From Henricia sp. BOLD:AAB3569 (taxonomy: Eukaryota; Echinodermata; Asteroidea; Spinulosida; Echinasteridae): a stretch of DNA of 64,000 nt. Positions 43,201 to 53,900 of the stretch are shown here, piece after piece. The stretch is from assembly GCA_037783545.1 (NCBI GenBank), contig JBBELK010000308.1, positions 2,356,001 through 2,420,000 of the forward strand. Reading direction: 5' to 3'. Position numbers and translations under genes: made by a program. The notes beneath the pieces are model-generated. The model saw nothing but the letters and a program-made list of their open reading frames with translations. It searched no databases and had not been told where the DNA came from. Each line of letters opens with the position of its first letter. The first letter of the stretch is position 1.

Positions 43201-46200
43201 TGAGATACGGGTCGACGAACTTTTGACTAATAAGCATAACCTGCTATGTTTTGACAGTTGGAGAGATAAACTGTACATCATTTTAAAGCTCTTGAAATGG
43301 CCTTCATTTTATAAAATAACATCAAAATTGTATCTCGTACCACAACAAAGTTATGTCAATTTATAACCTTTGACCTTGATTTGTCAAAATGCGTATTTTT
43401 AAAAATTATTTGTTAGCTTAAGATGTAAGGAACATTTCCAGAAAGATTTGGGATGGGCACTCTAACAGTTTTTGAGTTATGATAATTTTAACATTAGCTA
43501 ACATGTAAATAACATGTAAATAACATGTAAATATGTAAATATCATGTAACTGTGTATGTACATGTGCTGTACATGGTATTTCCATGTTATTTACATGTTA
43601 GCCAATGTTAAAATTATCATAACTCAAAAACTGTAAGAGTGGAGTGCCCATCCCAAATCTTTCTGGAAATGTTCCTTGCATCTTAAGCTAACAAATACAA
43701 ATTTTAAAAAAGGCATTTTGGCAAATCAAGGTCAAAGGTTATAAATTGACATAACTTTTTAGTGGTATGAGATACAATTTTGATGTTTTTTTATAAAATG
43801 AAGGCCATTTCAAGAGCTTTAAAATGATGTAGTTTATCTCTCTAGGTCCATTACTTTTAGAGAACTGTCCAAACATAGCATGTCATGCTAATTAGTCAAA
43901 AATTTGTTTACCCGTATCTCACAAAATTAATTGACCAAATGACACAAAATGTTAGTTCTCGGGGTTTCTCAAGGGGTCCAATCGGCACACAAAATTTCAT
44001 TTCAATCTGTTAGGGTCAGATCCAAAAGCTCGTTGAATTGACATCGAGTGACCCAAGTATCTCAAGTAGGCTAAAAACCACAACCTTTGGGTCATTCACT
44101 CACAAACTTCAGGTGGAAACACCCAAACTGCTTATAATAAGCTGAAAGTGACCTTTGATTTAAACTTGGTGGACATTTAATAGGTCACTTTCAGACTGGC
44201 GGCATTTTGCTCCCGTTTCTTTCGTGGCTCCAAACGGAATCTTTGACCAAGTTCTATTAGTGGGGTACCATGGCTTTTGGGTTTTATTGGGATGTAAAGC
44301 TGTTGGTCCAGTGTGTTAGGTAACGCACTTTAAACGTTAAAAATCCAGTGCATTCTTTCGTGAAGAGTAAGGGGATTCCCCGGTGTCTCTGGCCGTTTCT
44401 AATTCATCATCTTCTCCTCATGGGTTTCCTCACGCTTGCAAGCGACAGTGCAGTAGGTACTTTTGAGGAATCCTTGGTTTCAGTACCAGAAAGAAGTATT
44501 AATAATTAGGGATTAAAAGTAGGTTTGGCCAGTTTTAAACATACGTTTAAAACCGGCTAGGGTCCTGGGCACTGGTAATGGCCCGCGCCTTTATCAGTGC
44601 CCAGGACCCTAGCCGGTTTTAAACGGATTGTTTAAATCCCATTCATAAATACCTTTTGCGTAAATCGGTAAAACTCACCAAAATTAGCTCGTCGCTTTGC
44701 CATGTTTTGCATTCACTTTCTCGGCCCACAGTGTCAACACCGCGTTTGTACAACTGCTAGCTGTGCGTCGATATGTTTTTGTTCATTCGCGCGCGTTACG
44801 CGTAATGCAAGCGTGTTGTACGCACACATACACACACACCAAGTACCACTGGGTACTTGTCACAGTGCACAATTTGCTTTCGGGAGCGTGCAGTTTCTGT
44901 GTGCATGTGCGCCGACCAGAGCGCGGCCGCTAGCCAGGCTCAAAAGTGTTTAAGACTGACTGTGCCTTTATCGCTTGTTTAAAACTGCCCACGTGATGTG
45001 TTTTCAGCCAATAGGAATGCGTAAACTGTCTAAGGTATTTATGAATAAATAATAATAATAATTACACGACTATGCAATTTCAGGTTAAAATCAAAATCAC
45101 ACACATCAAGTTTTAATAAGCAAAAGTCACTTTGAGCTATCTGGAAGTACACAGCCACAATTTCTGCAATAAATTGACCAAATGACATAACATTTTAGTT
45201 CTCTGGGTTTCTCAAGGAGTCCAATCAGCGCACCAAATTTCATTTCAATCTGTGAGGGTCAGGTCGAAAAGCTCGTTGAATTGACATGGAATGACCCCTA
45301 TACTCATCTGTGTAAATAGTCGGAAGGTTCCATGTTGTTGTGACTGGCTGCAATTTTCATTCATGGTAAATGGGAAAGAATTTAAAAGTCAGACATCACA
45401 TAAGTCCTCCTGCACAACTTGGGAAAGAATTGATCACGGTTTCAGAACATGTGTACAAACTATATGAGACAGGCTAAGTTTCCTCACAAAATCGTAAATT
45501 TCTCACTCAAATTTTCGGGTTGTTCCCACCAAATCTGCACTTAGCGAGTCATTTCAAAGAAAAACATTTCTGATCAACTAAGTTTTTTTCTAGAATACTA
45601 ATTTTTTTCTAGTGAAATTTCATTTTTTTCCCTCCAAATGTTAGTCTTTTCATTAGCACTTATTAAAATGTACAGCACAGAAAGCCCTAATTTTTTGGCT
45701 TGTATTAAAGGTTAAAACAGACTTTACTTATTATTGCATATGTGCCAAGTAAATGAATTTAATTGCTGGAGTGGTTAAAATTGGAGGTCAGTTGAATTCC
45801 CTATTTTGAACTTGTGCTACACACATTTTATTATGCTCTTTCCTGCCATGTACAAACTGCATGTTATAATATGAACTTATGTCGGCTATTATTCCAGGAA
45901 ACTATCAACAGTCGTTATAGGTACCCATTTACTCCTGGGTGGAGAGAAGCAAAGTGCATTGCTCAAGAGCACATGTAAAACAATTTGAACCCACATTTAG
46001 AACTACATGTAATCAATGTCTCAAATGTAATGTGTAACATGCAGTTTGTGCTCTTGCATTTATAACGAGAGAGATCACAAAATGCATTGCTATTGTCAAA
46101 AAGTGCATTGACACATTCCCATCCTCAAAGCAAAAGGGGAATGCACGACAATAGCAGTGAATTTTGTGACATTTTACTTTCCACCCACCCCTGTATTCCG

Positions 46201-47365
46201 CTATACTGCACATCCCCCAATCGATTAATCATAACAAATGACACATCACTGTAAAGAGGAATAACGGGGCTTTCCAATGATACAAATTTCAAGGGAAATG
46301 ATTTAGTAACAAGAGAAAAATCGTCAGTCAAACTTGACTTTCCGAACTTTTTTGGAGGAGTTTTAATAGCATGGTAGTCATCTACAGGGGGCACCTTATA
46401 ATAGTACAGCATTTGTTTCAAATTTATCTGAAAGTTCCTTTTTACAGGGGGGAAAATGTATGTTACGTGTGTGACGTCAGAAATGTCACAGAAATGTTTT
46501 CCCTGTAAAAAGAAATGTTCAAGTAAATTTGAGACAAATGCTGTATTATTATATAAGGTGACCCCTGTAGATGACTTCCATGCTATATTAATGCAAAAGT
46601 ATTCACCAACAGGAAATTTATTGAACATAATACAGTTCAAAAAGCTACACATGATTTCCAGCTAAAAGGTACTTTTGTACGACTGGTAAATTGTTTTAGG
46701 CAAATGGAATAAGTTATGAGAAATTTAACTCAAAAATAATTTTGTTTTGGTATGAAATGCATTGTAAATTGTGTTGATCTGAAATTAATTTTTGTAATTT
46801 TCTTTTTCAGAAATGGGAGCTCATGAGGCTGCAAGCAGGGTTGTAGTCAAGTCCACCACAAGTCCCTGGGTCTTAATTCAAGTCACAGGCTACTCAAATG
46901 AACTCCAACAAAGGCATTCGTTTGTGCATGCTCATCCTTTGCTTCTGGACGTTTGACGGACTCGACTACAACCTCGGTTCCAGACGGAATAGTTTTTAAA
47001 TCTTTTCGCGAGTGATGTCTTTGTGCCGTGGTACGTCGTAATCTGGAACAAATTGCCGATGATATTTTTAGTCAATTGGGTATGTAGACAGAAAACTTGA
47101 GAAAGTCAATTTTCTCGTCATGTTGTTACTAACAATATGTAACTTAATTGTGATTTACCAAGTTACAAATGTTGTGTTTTACTGATTTGTTTCTTGAAAT
47201 TGCAGTTATCGTTTGTAATTATATTTTCTTGTTTTACAGTGATTGTATTTCTTTGTACACCATTTTATTAATTTTTTTCTTTAACAGGTAGAGGAGGGAA
47301 ACCTCCACCTCAATACATTAGAAAATCGGACAGGGGGCAACCCCTGTTCGATTTTCAAATTATAA
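40148..47365 (+). CDS. candidate spliced small protein, four exons, 65 residues
   Basis: Joining 40148-40200, 40443-40474, 42304-42338 and 47288-47365 gives one 66-codon frame (MLGDTGRPRQSTLLVFFR... to ...GNPCSIFKL). Exons 2-4 have strong acceptors (TTTTTTCTTTCAG, CTTTTCTTCTCAG, TTTTTTTCTTTAACAG) and the donors are GTACGT, GTAAAT and GTAAGT. An AATAAA at 47484 is well placed for the last exon. Residues 11-35 are mildly hydrophobic and could be a membrane or signal segment. I do not recognise a family. It may equally be a long non-coding RNA, because exons of 32 and 35 bases are unusually short and the first exon border is ambiguous. Confidence 0.35.
40443..40474 (+). CDS. candidate small-protein exon 2 (32 bp)
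   Basis: Bounded by TTGTTTTTTCTTTCAG and GTAAAT. It encodes LDMVRRLLGT in the proposed frame. Confidence 0.35.
40621..41047. mobile_element. TIR element with internal tandem repeats
   Basis: The outer ends GGTGTGAAGTTGGTTCCTTA and TAAGTAACCAACTTCACC are inverted. The left arm has about four tandem 33 bp units with TAAGGAGCTGTTACTTATTC; the right arm has inverse units. The core (40800-40925) is G-rich (GGGGATGGGGCAGCGCAGGG). No ORF. Confidence 0.7.
41048..42303 (+). other. intron of the candidate small-protein gene, AT-rich
   Basis: Nothing recognised except a CG-rich patch at 41430-41475 (GGGCGCTGCGCGCGCGCGAG). Confidence 0.4.
42304..42338 (+). CDS. candidate small-protein exon 3 (35 bp)
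   Basis: Bounded by TTGTCTTTTCTTCTCAG and GTAAGTATC, both near consensus. Only one of its three frames is open, and it is the one that joins exon 2. It encodes LITSQGSSLNE. Confidence 0.4.
43084..44054. mobile_element. large foldback element family E (971 bp)
   Basis: GGGTCATTCCGTGAGCTTTT and GATTGAAATGAAATTTTGTG at the left answer CACAAAATTTCATTTCAATC and CGAGTGACCC at the right. Arms of about 400 bp pair through most of their length (e.g. GGAACATTTCCAGAAAGATT). The centre is a run of AACATGTAAAT repeats (43497-43560) and their inverse. Confidence 0.8.
44091..45297. mobile_element. second family E relative with inner hairpin
   Basis: GGGTCATTCACTCACAAACT at the left and GAATTGACATGGAATGACCC at the right are the same inverted termini. 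The right arm (45168-45297) closely matches that of 43084-44054. The middle contains the perfect hairpin at 44544-44625 and unrelated sequence, so it is a composite. Confidence 0.6.
44544..44625. repeat. perfect 31 bp hairpin
   Basis: 44544-44574 (CGTTTAAAACCGGCTAGGGT...) is exactly complementary to 44595-44625, with a 20-base loop containing GGCCCGCGCC. Further GTTTTAAAC/GTTTAAAAC symmetry lies outside the left arm. Confidence 0.85.
45298..46375 (+). other. intron stretch with a SINE module
   Basis: 45922-45975 has ACCCATTTACTCCTGGGTGG and a GTGCATTGCTCAAGAGCAC-like block, the SINE body module also seen at 20190. Nothing else recognised. A 175-codon minus-strand frame at 46125-46652 overlaps the hairpin below and is not a gene. 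Confidence 0.45.
46376..46576. mobile_element. foldback element (about 200 bp)
   Basis: AGTCATCTACAGGGGGCACC and ACAGCATTTGTTTCAAATTT pair with AAATTTGAGACAAATGCTGT and CCTGTAGATGACT. The middle holds TACGTGTGTGACGTCAG. It explains the long open frame on the minus strand. Confidence 0.7.
46839..46973. mobile_element. small TIR element (135 bp)
   Basis: GGTTGTAGTCAAGTCC at the left and GGACTCGACTACAACC at the right are inverted copies. The interior (CAAATGAACTCCAACAAAGG) recurs at 30478-30640. Confidence 0.7.
47288..47365 (+). CDS. candidate small-protein last exon
   Basis: The acceptor tract TTTTTTTCTTTAACAG is strong; TAA is at 47363-47365 and AATAAA at 47484-47489. It encodes VEEGNLHLNTLENRTGGNPC and then SIFKL, with a possible glycosylation site NRT. 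The 16 bp stem at 47321-47356 lies inside this coding part. Confidence 0.4.
   Translation, partial: VEEGNLHLNTLENRTGGNPCSIFKL
47321..47356 (+). repeat. short strong hairpin within the last small-gene exon
   Basis: GAAAATCGGACAGGGG pairs with CCCCTGTTCGATTTTC (one G-T wobble) around GCAA. A second smaller stem (GAGG..CCTC) lies just upstream at 47291-47311. Confidence 0.75.
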
Positions 47366-47483
47366 TTTTGGTCCACCGAACCCTGGGCTATCTGTAAAGA
47401 CAATAGCAATTAGGACCTTGCATAAATTAAGTTAATGAACATTTTACTTGAATATATTACTTGGTTTACTTATTGGAGTACAG

Positions 47484-47489
47484 AATAAA
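47484..47489 (+). terminator. AATAAA polyadenylation signal (+)
   Basis: AATAAA about 120 bases after the TAA of the candidate small-protein gene, followed by a T/G-rich stretch. It lies 42 bases from the opposite-strand signal at 47531. Confidence 0.5.
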
Positions 47490-47530
47490 ATGAGACTTGT
47501 TTACAAATGAAACTTTTGTTGTCAGTGACT

Positions 47531-47536
47531 TTTATT
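47531..47536 (-). terminator. AATAAA polyadenylation signal (-)
   Basis: TTTATT on the given strand is AATAAA on the minus strand, about 400 bases beyond the TGA of the minus-strand gene. Two opposed signals this close suggest convergent transcription units. Confidence 0.45.
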
Positions 47537-47932
47537 TTGACTTTGGAAGTTACTTTAACTATATAACACTATTTAAATAAGATTGTTTACAAACATTACT
47601 ATATTTGTTAAAGTACATTTAACAATGCTACAAGAGAAATAAATACAATTGGTTGTTGCTAAATGAAGACAAGAATATTAAGTACAAGTCAATGTTTACA
47701 AACTGATAGTCATTTTTTGAGAAAATAATTTGAGCAAGTTTTGGTTTGTTTACAAACTGATAGTCATTTTTGAGACACTGAAGAGTTGTGTGCTTAGGGA
47801 CTGATAGATGGAAGGTTCAGTTGAGTTGATTCAATGTTTACAAACTGTTTTTGGAGAGAGGCTTGGACAGCAGAGCTTCTTGTTGGAAAGTTGCTTTGGA
47901 TTTTTTTGGGAACTCTGTGGCAGAAGGTTCAA
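47537..47932 (-). other. probable 3' UTR of the minus-strand gene
   Basis: It lies between the terminal TGA and the minus-strand AATAAA. AAACTGATAGTCATTTTT is repeated at about 47700 and 47755 on the given strand. No other gene. Confidence 0.4.
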
Positions 47933-47981
47933 TCATCCTGATTTCTTCAACTTGTGTCTGCGGGGGAACAGTATAGTAAAT
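47933..47981 (-). CDS. minus-gene terminal coding exon
   Basis: Minus-strand acceptor TTTGTGCCATCTGTAG before 47981. In the frame set by the upstream exons it reads FTILFPRRHKLKKSG and stops at 47935-47933. Another frame stays open for 47 codons to a TAA, but neither upstream exon can enter it. The 3' UTR would run to the AATAAA at 47536-47531. Confidence 0.5.
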
Positions 47982-50900
47982 CTACAGATGGCACAAATGC
48001 AACATTTCCATATTTGTTGAATCGGATAATGTTTTTCTATGCTGTAAACTCGGGCATGCAACTGTGTTACAAGGGGAATGCAAACAAATCTCCGACTTTG
48101 TACAGTATTTTTTAAATTTCCGATGGTGCAGATGAGGAAAAGTTGCATGCCTGTAAACTGCAACTCCTGAAGGCCCAATGGTCATTTTTCGAAAACTGGA
48201 GATACTTTATACAGTAAAGAGGGCATTTTGGCAATACAGACCATATTTTCGAGAAAATACCTTTGTCTGGTCTCAAAATAAAAGAAATAAGTTTCAGTTG
48301 TTCTGAAGAGATAACTTAGGCCCAAAGAGGGTTACAAATAGTGTGACAACATGCCTTTCTAAAAACCCTATATACCAATTTCCAATATACACTCGTAACT
48401 GGGACGGCCTAAAATGTAACACAAGTGTCCGTCCCGGTTACGAGCGTATATTGGAAATTTGATCACAGGGTTTTTAGAAAGGCATGTTGTCACACTATTT
48501 GTAACCTTTTTTGGGCCCAAGTTATCTCTTCAGAACAACTGAAACTTATTTCTTTTATTTTGAGACCAGACAAAGGTATTTTCTGGAAAATATGGTATGT
48601 GTTGCCAAAATTCCCCCCTTACCGTGGGTCAATCTTGGCCACTCTGAAGACGATGCAGTGAGGTCTGCCAAAACAGATCTTGAAAATATTCAGCTCCTGG
48701 TCGACATCGCTTGGCACACACGTCTTTGTCACCTGTCACAAATTAAGAAAACATAACGACTACGTTATAAAATGCTGCAAGTTTAGAGAAAATTAAAAGT
48801 TGATGAATTTTTCAATTTGGCTGGAAAAATGAAGACACGTTAGGTTGCTTACAAAGATTCACATCTGATTTGTTTAAAATCATGGATTGCCTCACGCATG
48901 GTGGAGTTTACAAATAAACTGCTTTGGAGAAATTAACGTGAAGTGTAGAGCAATTAAAATGCAAGATGAGAGGCATTTCCGCAAATATTTGAATGTGTAG
49001 TGGAATCTTCCCCAATGAGTGTTCACTGTATAAACTGCAGGCTACATTCAACGACCCTACCGGGGTACATCAGTATGGATTTTCAGCAAAGACAAAAAAG
49101 ATTCAAAATTTAACTTTGAAACGTACCAAAACAGGTTGGAAACGGGAAAAAATTGTTTTCCTGATAATTTCTGAGACATTTTTTAAAAAGTCATATATTT
49201 TTTTATGCCGATTTGTGCAAATAACTGCTAGACTAACCCCTTGTGATTTAAAAAAAAAATTATTGTCATAAAATTGACCCAAAATGGATTTGCAGTAAAG
49301 ATGAACAGAACAATGGACTGTGACTTACTGATACTGTAGGTCAACACTGGCCAGATTTCTTCTCCCAGCAAATCTCAACATGATGGGTGGTGCATATGAA
49401 CAGTAGCCACAGACTAAAAGGGAAAGAAAATATATAAGTTAACAAAGTTACGGTACTTACAAATCAGAGCTATATGTAAGACTTCAAACCAAATATCTAA
49501 CACTAAAGTGGAAAATGTGTGAATGAACTTAATGCATTTTATGAAAGCAGAATTGATCCAAACAAAAGATGGTTTATTTTAGCTAGTTCATCCACACTGG
49601 TACAACCGCAGAAATGCTATCATCTAACTAAATATGACGGTGCCAAAACAGACAACAGGCCCGAAAATGTTATGGAGTTTGAGCGGAATTTGCTCAAAGA
49701 TGTTTTAGTAATTAAAAAAGAAAATACACAAATGTGCCTATAAAAGTGCTTAAAAGATCTGCTCGGCTGTGGGTTCGAGTCCCACCCAAGCACTGGTTTT
49801 TAATGATTCAAACTGACAGTCCGACACCAGCTCACTGAGTGGGCGAGTGGTTAAGACAACTGCTCTACAATGCAGAAGGCTGTGGGTTCGAGTCCCACCC
49901 AAGCACAAGGTTCTAACATAGTTCTTGGGAAAGCGCTGAGCACATAGCAAAAATAAATATCGTCAAAAAGGGGCAAGGGATTAGTTGTGATGCCAACTGC
50001 TCCACGATTCAAATAGACCCTTTTGCACCAATGCACTGAGTAGTTGAATAATTTGAGACAACTGCTCTAGGTTCAAGTCCCACCCAACCACATTTTGATG
50101 TTTTTAGCAGTTCTTATAAATTTGACCAAGAAAGGGCAGTTGTGATACCAACTGCTCCATGATTCAGACTGGCCCTTTGATACCAGCGCACTGAGTGGTC
50201 AAGTGGTTGAGGCAACTACTCTAGATTAGTTGTGATACCAACTTCCATGATTCAAATTGGCCCTTTGACACCTGCGTAATGGTTGAAAGGTTAAAAACAA
50301 CTGCTCTAGAATTCAGAAGGTTGTGGGTTCAAGTCCACCCAAGCACAGGTTTTAACAGAGTTCTTGGGAAAGCTCCGAGCATAAAGTGCTGATAAATTGC
50401 ATCAGAAAAGGGCAGGGGATTAGTTGTGAAACCAACTGGCTCTTTGAGACCAGTACACTTATGTCAGTGGTCGAATGAGTGAGGCAACTGTTCTACATGT
50501 AGGTTCCAGTCCCAACTGCTCCATGATTTGAACGAGCACACCGAGTGGTCAAGTCAACTGTTGTAGTAGAATGTAGGAGAATGAGGATATGGGTTCGAGT
50601 CCCACCCAAGCACATTTTGATATTTTTAATTGTTCTTATAAATTGTCGGAAAAGGGCAAGGGATTAGTTTTGATACTAAATGTTGCAAGAATCAAACAGG
50701 CCCTTTGACACCAGCACACCGAGAGGTTGAGTAGTTAAGGAAACTGCTTCAGAATGCAGAAGGTTGTGGGTTCGAATCTCACCCAAGCACAAATTGTTAA
50801 CATAATGATAGTTCTTGGGAAAGCACTGAGCAAAAGTGCTGTAAGATTATATTGGGAAAGAGCAAGCTATTCCTAATGTAGAGAAGTAGTAACAAGCTGA

Positions 50901-53900
50901 TGATTACAATACCTAAAAGCTGCTCATGATGACAAATGAATTCCAAGTGAGGCCAAGCATGGGCAGCAACACAAGGGAGCTTCATAAATTGGTCCTGTTA
51001 AAAGGAAATCAAATGAAATGCATGAGTACATGTATGTAAAGTTTACTTAATTACTCTGTTGTGAATGTGGGTGGGTCTTTAAAGCCTAGCGTACATCCAC
51101 ATTGCAACTGGAAGCAACTACACTGTAGTGGCAACTGGTGTTTCCGGCAACTGGAAGCAACTCGCGGCAACTGGGAGCAACTGATCAGTTGCTCAAAAAG
51201 GTTGATATGCTCGTACTTGCAACTACTGGCAACTGGAGTTGCCGCGAGTTGCTCATGTTCTACCTTCTGGCAACTGTAGTTGTACCCAGTTGCGTCAATG
51301 TACATGCACACGTAGTTGCAACTAGTTGCTGTCAGTTGCACGCGTGTGTCTGAATACGTGCGCGCACATCGACAGCAACAGTTGCTTCCAGTTGAAAGGT
51401 CAATGTACTGTAGGCTTTACCAATTTGCCGTGTCGATGTGTGCGCTTTGAAAACTGGATGTCCCCAGTTGCTGCACACATCGACAGCAACTGATGGTCGA
51501 GTTGCTTCCAGTTGCAATGTCGATGGACGCTAGGCTTAACAGTGTTCAACAGAAAAACCAACTTTCTAAGTAACAGAAATGAGGAAAACATACAAAGACA
51601 AATTTGTTTGATGGTGCTCATCCCACAAATTATGTTCATAACGAACGGGACAAACTGTTAGAGAAATAAACAGGCTTTCCAATGATATCATACCGTAGCA
51701 CACAATGCTAGAAATACAGTAACTTTTTAGACCCTCCACCCCCCCCCCTGTACGCATGGCGTACACAGTGGCTCCAACCTCTTCACCCCTGTATGCATAC
51801 GCATTCCATATACCTCAGCATTAGTAAGCATTGGTAAATGGTTCAGTACTACATGTATAGTGTTATATACTACTAACGATTCACATGTCGCCTCCAAAAT
51901 CTGAAATAAATGAGATTGTTTTTGCATTTTTGTTTACACAAACTGCAGATTTAATGGGAAAAACCTAAATTGAGGAGTGAAAAAAAATGTGAGATGAGTG
52001 ACAAAAATGTGTGGCCTGTCTAATATGTTTGTCAACTTGTCCAATTCCTTTCTCGTTTTAGTAAAAGCAAATTTTCAGTTTGCGTACATACGCATTGGCT
52101 TGGATCCTCCCCCCTGCCACCCTGTACGCAATGTCAACAACCCCCTCCCCCCTCCTTTATGGACGGCCCCTAACAGAGACATGATGATCAACAAAACAAA
52201 GTTTGCAAAAATCTTTGAAAGCTGTATTCAACTCTTGTAGCTTTTTGGCTGGAAGTAAATGTTTTTGGACTCTTGAGCCACTGTGAGTAACATGCCGTAG
52301 TAGAAACAAACATATTTGGGAAATATGGTATGTAAATGAGCAATTTTTAAAATTAAAATTTTGATAAGGATAGTACACCGGATGTCAGTATTAACTCATT
52401 TCATTCAATGCATTGGGGCATTCTGGGTAGCATCATGAAACCATGGCCACTATGTGACTTCTAAAAAATAAAACTGGAACTCAGTTTCAGGGGTATACAC
52501 CATGCATGAATAAACATGAGAAAATATTGGGGCATTCTGGGTAGCATCATGATAAAACCATGGCCATGATGTGACTTCCAAAAAACAAAACTGGAACTCA
52601 GTTTCATAAGGACACCATGCATGAGAAAATATTGGGGCATTCTGGGTAACATCATGATGAAACCATGGCCATGATGTGACTTCCAAAAAACAAAACTGGA
52701 ACTCAGTTTCAGAGGGACACCATGCATGAATAAACATGAGAAAATATTGGGGCATTCTGGGTAACATCATGATGAAACCATGGCCATGATGTGACTTCTA
52801 AAAAACAAAACTGGAACTCCGCTTCAGGGGAACACCATGAGCAAGGGCAAAATAGTAAATTTAGCATGCTGCAGTGACATGTAAATAAGTAGCCAGATTT
52901 GCATAAATTTTATTAAGGCAAGAACAGACATCAATATGTCAGTATTAATTAATGGTGCAGTAATATGTAAATTAAGCATTTATTTGCATAAATTTGAATA
53001 CGAACAATTGAATAGTACACAAACTATTAAAGTTAAATGCCTGCTGCAAGATAGACTACTCTACCAGGGGCTCACCTCCGTAGAAATTCAAGGTGCCATT
53101 TTAGTAAGCAAACTACCGGTAGATGCGCCTCATGTCCGTTTGACATGACTCTCGCGGTTGCTGATTTTTTTCTCATTCCATAGTTTGGTTGTTTCATTTC
53201 AATGGTGATTAGGTACCATACCAAATATTGTGTTTGTTACTTTGCTCAGTTGCGGTCGCATGCAACAATAAGAGAACAATTGGGTTCTTGGGGAAAACCT
53301 GAGGGAGTATACCACTGTGCCTTATAGCTCAGATGGTAGAGCGTCTGCCCTGTAGCTCATCTGTCTGGTGAGTCAGAGGTCTTGGGGAAAACCTGAGGGT
53401 GTACATGTATACTACTGTGCCTTATAGCTCAGCTGGTGGAGCGTCTGCCCGGTGTGTCAGAGGTATTGGGGGAAAACCTGACAGAGTATACCACTGTGCC
53501 TTATAGCTCAGCTGGTGGAGCATCTGCCCGGTGTGTCAGAGGTCAATTGGGGAAAACCTGAGGGAGTATACCACTGTGCCTTATACATGTAGCTCAGCTG
53601 GTGGAGCGTCTGCCCGGTGTGTCAGAGGTCTTAGGGAAAACCTGAGGGAATATACCACTGTGCCTTATAGCTCAGCTGGTAGAGCATCTGCCCGGTGTGT
53701 CAGAGGTCTTGGGGAAAACCTGAGGGAGTATACCACTGTGCCTTATAGCTCAGCTGGTAGAGCATCTGCCTGGTGTGTCAGAGGTCTTGGGGAAAATCTG
53801 AGGGTGTATAAGATGTACTACTGTGCCTTATAGCTCAGCTGGTAGAGCATCTGCCTGGTGTGTAAAAGGTCTTAAGGAAAATATGAGGGAGTATACCACT

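Noticed and set aside
46125-46652. 175-codon minus-strand ORF
   Set aside because: It spans a foldback element (46376-46576), has no motif or codon structure, and its two halves are inverted copies of each other at DNA level.
46811-46839. Additional exon of the small-protein gene (good acceptor before AAATGGGAG)
   Set aside because: Including it shifts the frame to an immediate stop, and its only donor is a weak GTTGTA at the edge of a MITE. It could still be an alternative terminal exon.
48890-48930. 23-base microexon to repair the 48623-48732 phase
   Set aside because: A TTTATTTG...CCATGC segment with AG/GT borders exists on the minus strand, but its length puts the next exon into a frame with a stop, so it does not solve the conflict.
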